Assembly: GCF_032193805.1 (NCBI RefSeq)
Contig: NZ_JAVBIK010000001.1
Location: 3,663,181 to 3,727,180 of the forward strand
Length of the DNA stretch: 64,000 nt
Reading direction: 5' to 3'
Origin: Rhodoferax potami
Lineage (GTDB): Bacteria; Pseudomonadota; Gammaproteobacteria; Burkholderiales; Burkholderiaceae_C
Under the pieces are notes generated by a model. The model saw nothing but the letters and a program-made list of their open reading frames with translations. It made no database searches and was not told where the DNA came from. The translations under genes and the position numbers were made by a program. Shown in pieces: positions 57,606-64,000 of this stretch (its first letter is position 1; every line of letters begins with the position of its first letter).

Positions 57606-60527
57606 ATGTCCAGTACGACCGTTGCCGAGTTTGCCAATGAACTCAAAAAATCTACCGATACCCTGCTTGAACAGCTGAAGTCCGCCGGAGTGCCTAAAGC
57701 CTCCGCCGCAGATCCGCTGACCGATGCCGACAAACACAGCTTGTTGAGCTACCTGCAGAATAGCCATGGCACTGCCAGCCCAGAGCGCAAAAAGATCACC
57801 TTGGTGAAAAAGCAAACAACCGAAATCAAGCAGGCCGATGCCACCGGCAAGGCCCGCACTATCCAGGTGGAAGTGCGTAAAAAGCGCACGTTTGTGCGCC
57901 GCGATGATGGCGTTGAATCCACGGTAGAAGTGGAAGAGCAAGACATGGCTGCCGCCAATGCTGCGCAAGCTGCTGAAGACGCCGAGTTGGCTCGCCGCGA
58001 AGAAGAAGCCAGCCGTCAGGCCGAACTGATTCGCCGTCAAGAAGAAGAGTTGGCCCAGCGTCGCCGCGAACGCGAAGAGCAGGAAGCGCGCGCCAAGGCT
58101 GCTGCAGAGCAAGCCGCTGCACAAGAGCGTGAAGCCCAAGCCGCTGCTGCCCGTAAAGCGCAAGAGCAGGTGCAGGCCACCGTGAAAGCCACGCCTGTAG
58201 CAGCCGCTCCGGCCGTGGATGCCGCCGCAGCAGCGCAAGCTGCAGAAGCCGCTGCGAAGGTCGCCGCTCAAGAGCGCGCGAATGCTGCAGCCCAAGCATC
58301 CAAGGCAGCCGCTGCCGAAGAAGCTGCGCGTGCAGCGGATTTGGGTGAGCGTCGTCGCAAGGCAGAGGCCGAGGCTGCTGCTATCCGCTCGATGATGGCT
58401 GCTCCTAAGAAGGTCATGATTGCGCCCAAGAAGGTGGAAGAGCCCAAGCCGGCTGCTGACGCCAAGGCGGGCATGAAGGGCACGCTGCACAAGCCGGCCA
58501 ACGGCTCGGCAGTGGCAAAACCCGGTAAACCGGCGCCTGGCGCAGCGACCACCGCTGCACCCGCTGGGAATGGCAAAGAGGTGAAGTCCGCCAAGCTGTC
58601 GAGCAGCTGGGCTGGAGATCCTGCCAAGAAGAAAGAATTGAAAACCCGGGGTGATACGTCTGCCGGTGCTGGTCGTTCCAGCAACTGGCGCGCGGGTCCC
58701 AAAGGACGCCGTGGCAATGACCGCGACCGTGATGACCATCACAACCAGCAGGCAGCGCCTGTGGAAACACGCGTCATTGAAGTCCACGTGCCGGAAACCA
58801 TCACCGTGGCCGAATTGGCGCACAAGATGGCGATCAAGGCCTCTGAAGTGATCAAGGCGCTCATGAAAATGGGCCAGATGGTCACGATCAACCAGCCACT
58901 GGACCAAGACACCGCCATGATCGTGGTGGAAGAAATGGGTCACAAGGCCATTGTGGCTGCGCTGGATGATCCGGAAGCGTTTACCGACGACGAAGTGCAG
59001 GGCCAAGAGTCTGTCTCGTTGCCGCGCGCTCCGGTGGTGACCGTGATGGGCCACGTGGACCACGGTAAGACATCTCTGCTGGACTACATCCGCCGCGCCA
59101 AGGTGGCTGCGGGCGAAGCCGGTGGCATTACCCAGCACATCGGTGCTTATCACGTGGAAACTCCGCGTGGCATGGTGTCCTTCCTGGATACCCCCGGTCA
59201 CGAGGCCTTTACGGCCATGCGTGCCCGCGGTGCACAAGCGACTGACATTGTGATTTTGGTGGTGGCGGCCGATGACGGCGTGATGCCACAGACCAAAGAA
59301 GCGATCAAGCACGCCAAAGCGGCTGGCGTTCCTTTGGTGGTTGCGATCACCAAAGCGGACAAGCCCGATGCCAATTTGGAGCGCGTCAAGCAAGAGCTGG
59401 TGGTGGAAGAGGTGGTGCCGGAAGAATACGGTGGCGATTCGCCATTCGTTCCAGTGTCGTCCAAAACCGGCATGGGCATTGATGACTTGCTCGAGCAGGT
59501 GTTGTTGCAAGCTGAAGTCCTAGAGTTGAAGGCTCCGGTGGACGCCATGGCCAAGGGTCTGGTGATCGAAGCTAAGCTGGACAAGGGCCGCGGCCCGGTT
59601 GCCACCGTGTTGGTGCAGTCCGGCACTTTGAAAGCGGGCGATGTGGTGTTGGCAGGCCAGACTTATGGACGCGTGCGTGCCATGCTGGACGAAAACGGCC
59701 ACAAGATCGAAACCGCCGGTCCTTCCATTCCAGTGGAAATCCAAGGCTTGACCGAAGTTCCCCAGGCTGGCGACGAGTTTATGGTGTTGTCCGACGAACG
59801 CCGGGCACGCGAGATCTCGACCTACCGTGCCGGTAAGTTCCGCAACACCAAGTTGGCCAAGCAACAAGCAGCCAAGTTGGAAAATATGTTTGCAGACATT
59901 GGTGGTGGCGACGTCAAGATGCTGCCAATCATTGTCAAGGCCGACGTGCAAGGCTCGCAAGAAGCATTGGCGCAGTCCCTGCTCAAGCTGTCGACTGACG
60001 AAGTCAAGGTGCAGATGGTCTACTCCGCCGTGGGTGGTATCAGCGAATCTGACATCAACTTGGCGATTGCTTCCAAGGCTATCGTGATTGGTTTCAACAC
60101 CCGTGCCGATGCCGGCGCCCGCAAGTTGGCTGAAGGCAATGGCGTTGACATCCGTTACTACAACATCATTTACGACGCCGTGGATGAGTTGAAAGCGGCC
60201 ATGTCCGGCATGTTGGCGCCCGAGAAGCGTGAGGAAGTTATCGGTACTGCCGAAATTCGCACGGTGTTCGTGGCGTCCAAGATCGGTACGGTCGCGGGTT
60301 GTATGGTGACCAACGGTTATGTGACGCGCAGCGCCCACTTCCGTCTGTTGCGCGACAACGTCGTCATCTACACCGGCGAGTTGGACTCCTTGAAGCGTAT
60401 GAAAGACGATGTGCGCGAGGTCAAAGAAGGCTTCGAGTGCGGTATCAAGCTCAAGAACTACAACGACATCAAGGAAAGCGATCAGCTCGAGTTCTTTGAG
60501 ATCAAAGAGATCGCCCGTACCCTGTAA
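57606..60527 (+). CDS. infB: Translation initiation factor IF-2
   Basis: The 973-aa GTPase delivers initiator tRNA to the 30S subunit. An N-terminal IF2N domain ([24 protein letters not shown]) is followed by a long Ala/Glu/Arg-rich linker, a second IF2N-like domain ([25 protein letters not shown]), and the G domain with GHVDHGKT at residues 482-489, DTPGHEAF and TKADKPDA. The IF2 C-terminal domains end [15 protein letters not shown]. Length is typical of betaproteobacteria with an extended linker. It shares the operon with rimP, nusA, rbfA and truB. Confidence 0.97.
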   Translation: MSSTTVAEFANELKKSTDTLLEQLKSAGVPKASAADPLTDADKHSLLSYLQNSHGTASPERKKITLVKKQTTEIKQADATGKARTIQVEVRKKRTFVRRDDGVESTVEVEEQDMAAANAAQAAEDAELARREEEASRQAELIRRQEEELAQRRREREEQEARAKAAAEQAAAQEREAQAAAARKAQEQVQATVKATPVAAAPAVDAAAAAQAAEAAAKVAAQERANAAAQASKAAAAEEAARAADLGERRRKAEAEAAAIRSMMAAPKKVMIAPKKVEEPKPAADAKAGMKGTLHKPANGSAVAKPGKPAPGAATTAAPAGNGKEVKSAKLSSSWAGDPAKKKELKTRGDTSAGAGRSSNWRAGPKGRRGNDRDRDDHHNQQAAPVETRVIEVHVPETITVAELAHKMAIKASEVIKALMKMGQMVTINQPLDQDTAMIVVEEMGHKAIVAALDDPEAFTDDEVQGQESVSLPRAPVVTVMGHVDHGKTSLLDYIRRAKVAAGEAGGITQHIGAYHVETPRGMVSFLDTPGHEAFTAMRARGAQATDIVILVVAADDGVMPQTKEAIKHAKAAGVPLVVAITKADKPDANLERVKQELVVEEVVPEEYGGDSPFVPVSSKTGMGIDDLLEQVLLQAEVLELKAPVDAMAKGLVIEAKLDKGRGPVATVLVQSGTLKAGDVVLAGQTYGRVRAMLDENGHKIETAGPSIPVEIQGLTEVPQAGDEFMVLSDERRAREISTYRAGKFRNTKLAKQQAAKLENMFADIGGGDVKMLPIIVKADVQGSQEALAQSLLKLSTDEVKVQMVYSAVGGISESDINLAIASKAIVIGFNTRADAGARKLAEGNGVDIRYYNIIYDAVDELKAAMSGMLAPEKREEVIGTAEIRTVFVASKIGTVAGCMVTNGYVTRSAHFRLLRDNVVIYTGELDSLKRMKDDVREVKEGFECGIKLKNYNDIKESDQLEFFEIKEIARTL

Positions 60528-60541
60528 GCGAGAGTCACTGC

Positions 60542-60910
60542 GTGCGTAAAAAGTCTTCTACCCCCAATCGGAGCTTTCAAGTAGCCGACCAGATCCAGCG
60601 TGATCTGGCGGAATTGATTGCTCGCGAATTGAAGGACCCCCGGGTCGGCATGGTCACCATTCAAGGCGTGGAAGTGACGCCGGACTATGCCCATGCCAAG
60701 GTGTTTTTCAGCCTGTTGGTGGGCGATCCGGTGGGTACGGCTGAAGGCCTGAACCAGGCGGCGGGCTTTTTGCGCGCGGGCTTGTTCAAGCGTCTTCATA
60801 TCCACACGGTGCCGACACTGCATTTCATTTTTGACCAGACCACTGAACGGGCTGCAGACATGAACGCATTGATTGCCCGTGCGGTGTCTTCGCGCGCCAA
60901 AGAGGATTGA
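60542..60910 (+). CDS. rbfA: Ribosome-binding factor A (RbfA)
   Basis: The 122-aa KH-type protein is needed for 16S 5'-end processing and cold adaptation of the 30S subunit. It starts at GTG 60542 ([59 protein letters not shown]). It ends [30 protein letters not shown]. It lies 14 bp after infB and four bases before truB. Confidence 0.95.
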   Translation: MRKKSSTPNRSFQVADQIQRDLAELIARELKDPRVGMVTIQGVEVTPDYAHAKVFFSLLVGDPVGTAEGLNQAAGFLRAGLFKRLHIHTVPTLHFIFDQTTERAADMNALIARAVSSRAKED

Positions 60911-60914
60911 CACC

Positions 60915-61916
60915 ATGAATGCGCCGCGTGCACGGGTTGCAAGGCGCCCCGTTCACGGGGTGCTGTTACTGGACAAGCCTTTGGGTTTGTCCAGTAATCA
61001 GGCTTTGCAGAAAGCCAAGTGGTTGCTCAGGGCCGAGAAGGCAGGGCATACTGGTACCTTGGATCCATTGGCTACGGGTGTCTTGCCCTTGTGTTTTGGC
61101 GCGGCGACGAAATTCAGCCAGATGCACCTGGATGCCGACAAGGCTTACGAGACAACCGTCCGCCTAGGCATCAAAACCAGCACCGCGGATGCCGAAGGTG
61201 AAATCTTGCTTGAGCGCCCTGTGGCGTTCACCCAAGAGCAACTGGATGAAGTGCTGCTGCGGTTTACAGGCCCGATTGCACAGGTCCCGCCAATGCACAG
61301 TGCCTTGAAGAAAGATGGTAAGGCCCTGTACGAGTATGCGCGGGCCGGTATCGAGATAGAGCGTGAGGCTCGCCATGTGGTAATTCATGGGCTTAAAAGG
61401 CTTTCCGCCCTCATGGATATTGCGGAACCTGCTATCAAATTGGGAGTGGATTGCAGCAAGGGGACGTATATACGGACCTTGGGCGAAGACATTGGTGAGG
61501 CCTTGGGTTGCGGCGCGCATTTGAGCGCCTTGCGTCGTGTGCGGACGGGTGGATTTGACACCACGCACTGCATCACGCTGGAGGCACTCGAGGCCATGAC
61601 CGAAGCTGAGCGCATGGCTTGCCTGCTGCCGGTGGACGCGTTGCTGGCGCAGCATGTCGCTGTCACATTGGACAGTGACAATGCGGCACGATTTTTGAGT
61701 GGAATGCGGCGGCGCGGGAGTTGGGCCGACGTAGAACAGGTCGCGGTGTACGCCGCTTCCCCCAAAGCCTTGTTGGGTACGGCGCAGGTCAAGGCCGGGG
61801 AGCTGATCCCGGTGCGGTTGTTGAGTCCGCTGGAAATCAGTGAAACCCTGGGGCAGCAAGCCGCCATGGAAACAAGTTTGAAACAGAGTAGCGAAAACTG
61901 GGCCCCTGTGGCTTAA
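60915..61916 (+). CDS. truB: tRNA pseudouridine-55 synthase TruB
   Basis: The 333-aa enzyme makes pseudouridine at position 55 in the T-loop of tRNAs. The catalytic Asp50 lies in [18 protein letters not shown]; other motifs are [22 protein letters not shown] and [38 protein letters not shown]. Start ATG at 60915 is four bases after rbfA; the open frame upstream overlaps rbfA and is not used. The window thus holds both a pseudouridine-forming enzyme and, at 20108-21975, the pathway degrading free pseudouridine. Confidence 0.95.
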   Translation: MNAPRARVARRPVHGVLLLDKPLGLSSNQALQKAKWLLRAEKAGHTGTLDPLATGVLPLCFGAATKFSQMHLDADKAYETTVRLGIKTSTADAEGEILLERPVAFTQEQLDEVLLRFTGPIAQVPPMHSALKKDGKALYEYARAGIEIEREARHVVIHGLKRLSALMDIAEPAIKLGVDCSKGTYIRTLGEDIGEALGCGAHLSALRRVRTGGFDTTHCITLEALEAMTEAERMACLLPVDALLAQHVAVTLDSDNAARFLSGMRRRGSWADVEQVAVYAASPKALLGTAQVKAGELIPVRLLSPLEISETLGQQAAMETSLKQSSENWAPVA

Positions 61917-61931
61917 GCAAGAAAGTGAACC

Positions 61932-63755
61932 ATGAGTAAACAAATCCGAAACATCGCCATCATTGCGCACGTTGACCACGGTAAAACCACCATGGTGGAC
62001 CAGTTGCTGCGTCAGTCCGGCACCTTCGCCGAGCACGAAAAAGTGGTCGACACCGTGATGGACAACAACGCCATCGAAAAAGAACGTGGCATCACGATTC
62101 TGGCCAAGAACTGCGCAGTGAGCTGGGAAGGCACTCACATCAACATCGTGGACACCCCCGGACACGCGGACTTCGGCGGTGAAGTAGAGCGCGCCTTGTC
62201 CATGGTTGACAGCGTGTTGTTGCTGATCGATGCCCAAGAAGGCCCCATGCCCCAGACCCGCTTCGTGACCAAGAAGGCCTTGGCCTTGGGTCTGAAGCCG
62301 ATCGTGGTGGTGAACAAGGTGGACAAGCCCGGTGCGAACCCTGACAAAGTGGTGAACGCTGCTTTTGACCTGTTCGACAAATTGGGTGCGACTGACGAGC
62401 AGTTGGACTTCCCTGTGGTTTATGCCTCCGGTATCAACGGCTGGTCGTCCCTCGAGGAAGGTGCTCCCGGTGAGCAGTGGGGCCCCGACATGTCGGCCCT
62501 GTTCAACACGATTCTGAAGCACGTTCCACCAAACTCCGGTGACCCTGCTGCGCCTTTGCAGTTGCAAATCTCCGCACTGGACTTCTCCAGCTTCGTGGGC
62601 CGTATCGGTGTGGGCCGTATCAGCCAAGGCACGATCAAGCCTATGCAGGACGTGGTGGTCATGGAAGGCCCGGACGGCAAGGCTGTCAAAGGCCGTGTGA
62701 ACCAGGTGCTGACCTTCCAAGGTCTGGACCGGATGCAGAGCCCCTTGGCAGGCCCGGGCGATATCGTGCTGATCAACGGTATCGAGGACATCGGTATCGG
62801 GGTGACAGTAACTGACCCTACCAACCCTCAGCCCCTGCCCATGTTGAAGGTGGACGAGCCTACCCTGACCATGAACTTCTGCGTGAACACCAGCCCATTG
62901 GCCGGTCGTGAAGGCAAGTTTGTGACCAGCCGCCAGATCTGGGACCGCCTGCAAAAAGAACTGCAGCACAACGTGGCGCTGCGCGTCAACGAAACCGACG
63001 AAGAAGGTGTGTTTGAAGTGCTGGGTCGCGGTGAACTTCACCTGACCATCCTGCTGGAAAACATGCGCCGTGAAGGCTACGAAATGGCCGTAAGCAAGCC
63101 CCGCGTGATGTTCAAAGACATCAACGGCGAGAAGCATGAGCCTATCGAGCTGGTGACAGCCGACATTGAAGAACAACACCAAGGCGGCGTGATGCAGGCC
63201 ATGGGTGAGCGCAAGGGCGAGTTGATCAACATGGAACCGGACGGCCGTGGCCGTGTCCGTTTGGAATACCGTATTCCGGCCCGTGGCTTAATCGGTTTCT
63301 CCAACGAGTTCCTGAACTTGACCCGCGGTTCCGGCTTGATCTCCAACATCTTTGACAGCTACGAGCCGCACAAAGGCGACATCGGCGGCCGTAAGAACGG
63401 AGTACTGATCTCCATGGACGACGGTGAAATCTTCACCTACGCCTTGGGCAAGTTGGATGACCGCGGTCGCATGTTCGTCAAGGCGAACGATCCGGTGTAC
63501 GAAGGCATGATTGTGGGTATCCACAACCGTGACAATGACTTGATCGTGAACGCCACCCGTACCAAGCAGCTGACCAACTTCCGCGTGTCCGGTAAGGAAG
63601 ATGCAATCAAGATCACACCTCCGATTGAGCTGACCCTGGAATACGGCGTGGAGTTCATTGAGGACGACGAGTTGGTCGAAATCACGCCCAAGTCCGTGCG
63701 TCTGCGCAAGCGTTTCCTGAAAGAGCACGAGCGTAAGCGCGCTTCCCGCGACTGA
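61932..63755 (+). CDS. typA: Ribosome-associated GTPase TypA/BipA
   Basis: The 607-aa translational GTPase has G1 AHVDHGKTT at residues 12-20, then [28 protein letters not shown] and [11 protein letters not shown]-like domains II, III and V and the BipA-specific C-terminal domain follow. It acts in 50S biogenesis and stress adaptation, especially at low temperature. It lies 15 bp after truB, so it may extend that operon, and is followed by two hairpins. Confidence 0.96.
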   Translation: MSKQIRNIAIIAHVDHGKTTMVDQLLRQSGTFAEHEKVVDTVMDNNAIEKERGITILAKNCAVSWEGTHINIVDTPGHADFGGEVERALSMVDSVLLLIDAQEGPMPQTRFVTKKALALGLKPIVVVNKVDKPGANPDKVVNAAFDLFDKLGATDEQLDFPVVYASGINGWSSLEEGAPGEQWGPDMSALFNTILKHVPPNSGDPAAPLQLQISALDFSSFVGRIGVGRISQGTIKPMQDVVVMEGPDGKAVKGRVNQVLTFQGLDRMQSPLAGPGDIVLINGIEDIGIGVTVTDPTNPQPLPMLKVDEPTLTMNFCVNTSPLAGREGKFVTSRQIWDRLQKELQHNVALRVNETDEEGVFEVLGRGELHLTILLENMRREGYEMAVSKPRVMFKDINGEKHEPIELVTADIEEQHQGGVMQAMGERKGELINMEPDGRGRVRLEYRIPARGLIGFSNEFLNLTRGSGLISNIFDSYEPHKGDIGGRKNGVLISMDDGEIFTYALGKLDDRGRMFVKANDPVYEGMIVGIHNRDNDLIVNATRTKQLTNFRVSGKEDAIKITPPIELTLEYGVEFIEDDELVEITPKSVRLRKRFLKEHERKRASRD

Positions 63756-63763
63756 TCCTGTTA

Positions 63764-63839
63764 CGCCGGACTTGTCCGGCGCATGTCAGGTAAGCCCAAA
63801 ACGGCCGCGGCCCAGCCATGCTGGTTCCGCGGCGTTTTT
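63764..63839 (+). terminator. Two hairpins after typA
   Basis: CGCCGGAC-TT-GTCCGGCG (63764-63781) is a compact perfect palindrome. A second stem pairs CCGCGG...CCAGC (63805-63816) with GCTGG...CCGCGG (63820-63832) and is followed by CGTTTTT, a good Rho-independent terminator for the rimP-typA transcription unit. Confidence 0.8.
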
Positions 63840-63878
63840 ACGTCTGGGCTGCCTTTTCGAAACAAAAAGGGGAGGGCG

Positions 63879-64000
63879 ATGAAGTTAAGCCATAACCGCG
63901 CCGTGCTTTTGATGGTCATGGTGACCTTGATGTGGTCCACCGCGGGTGTTGTGACGCGGCACTTGGAATCAGCGCGCAGTTTCGAGGTGACCTTTTGGCG
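63879..64000 (+). CDS. DMT/EamA family transporter, N-terminal fragment
   Basis: The gene is cut by the right edge, leaving about 40 codons. It begins MKLSHNRAVLLMVMVTLMWSTAGVVTRHLESARSFEVTFW with GGGGAGGG as ribosome-binding site. The first helix with MWSTAGVVTRHLE and the following SFEVTFWR-type sequence are characteristic of EamA (drug/metabolite transporter) proteins with ten membrane helices. The substrate is unknown. It lies 123 bp after typA, behind the typA terminator, so it has its own promoter. Confidence 0.85.
   Translation, partial: MKLSHNRAVLLMVMVTLMWSTAGVVTRHLESARSFEVTFW

Noticed and set aside
57597..59510. 637-codon minus-strand frame opposite infB
   Set aside because: It is a shadow of the IF-2 linker and G domain; the translation is low-complexity Gly/Ser/Arg sequence.
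61164..63182. 672-codon minus-strand frame opposite truB and typA
   Set aside because: Antisense to two conserved genes, with no recognisable domain.

Overview
The window looks like a chromosome segment of a Gram-negative betaproteobacterium of the Burkholderiales, most likely family Comamonadaceae (Rhodoferax/Curvibacter-like). The evidence is the high-GC coding style, the gene orders rimP-nusA-infB-rbfA-truB, lptF/lptG opposite pepA-holC and tauE-cysI-DUF934-cysH-cysD-cysN, and a dispersed ~55-60 bp repeat that I recall from Comamonadaceae genomes. The genus is inferred; no 16S rRNA gene is present.

Layout. 1-176 is the tail of a fumarylacetoacetate-hydrolase-family gene. 354-3214 (minus) is a J-domain protein followed by three uncharacterised cytosolic proteins, preceded by tRNA-Asn. 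3438-4854 (minus) is a ferredoxin/ferredoxin-NADP reductase pair. 4963-11110 (minus) is the assimilatory sulfate-reduction operon. 11378-16726 is a mixed accessory stretch: cupin, two GNAT acetyltransferases, a MocR-type regulator, an SDR protein, an inositol-monophosphatase-like protein and a TetR regulator. 17186-27665 is a nucleoside module: 2OG-Fe(II) oxygenase, nucleoside hydrolase and ribokinase on minus; pseudouridine kinase, pseudouridine-5'-phosphate glycosidase, a BMP-type nucleoside ABC transporter and a tandem pseudo-receiver protein on plus. 27683-31719 holds mnmC (with a decayed methyltransferase half), yggX, dsbB and argA. 31767-35942 is hrpA. 35969-42634 (minus) holds a hypothetical gene, a PQQ sugar dehydrogenase, an aminotransferase, cysB, cbiX and lptG-lptF. 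42658-45080 is pepA, holC, a small gene and tRNA-Ser. 45140-49790 holds a stomatin/NfeD pair, a basic amino-acid decarboxylase and fabI. 49833-55291 is yejABEF. 55426-63755 is the transcription/translation operon rimP-nusA-infB-rbfA-truB plus typA. A truncated EamA-type transporter starts at 63879.

How the genes work together. Sulfate activation and reduction (cysDN, cysH, cysI, TauE exporter), the regulator CysB and the siroheme-pathway chelatase CbiX are all present, although cysB and cbiX lie about 28 kb from the cys operon. The nucleoside locus carries uptake, N-glycosidic cleavage and ribose phosphorylation, plus the two-step pseudouridine degradation route.

Most unusual signals. (1) HrpA contains two copies of the same 22-residue peptide, encoded by palindromic DNA elements inserted in frame; the second has perfect 18-bp terminal inverted repeats. 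(2) A separate ~55-60 bp repeat family occurs at least eight times, inside cysN, the DUF934 gene, cysI, dsbB and hrpA and in leaders; it supplies start codons, an SD region or N-terminal residues to three genes. (3) MnmC has lost its SAM-binding and catalytic motifs in the methyltransferase half but keeps the FAD half. (4) The inositol-monophosphatase-like protein has altered metal-binding motifs. (5) Clear operator-like repeats sit in the divergent promoter regions of the TetR and MocR regulators. No CRISPR array, insertion sequence or prophage was seen.
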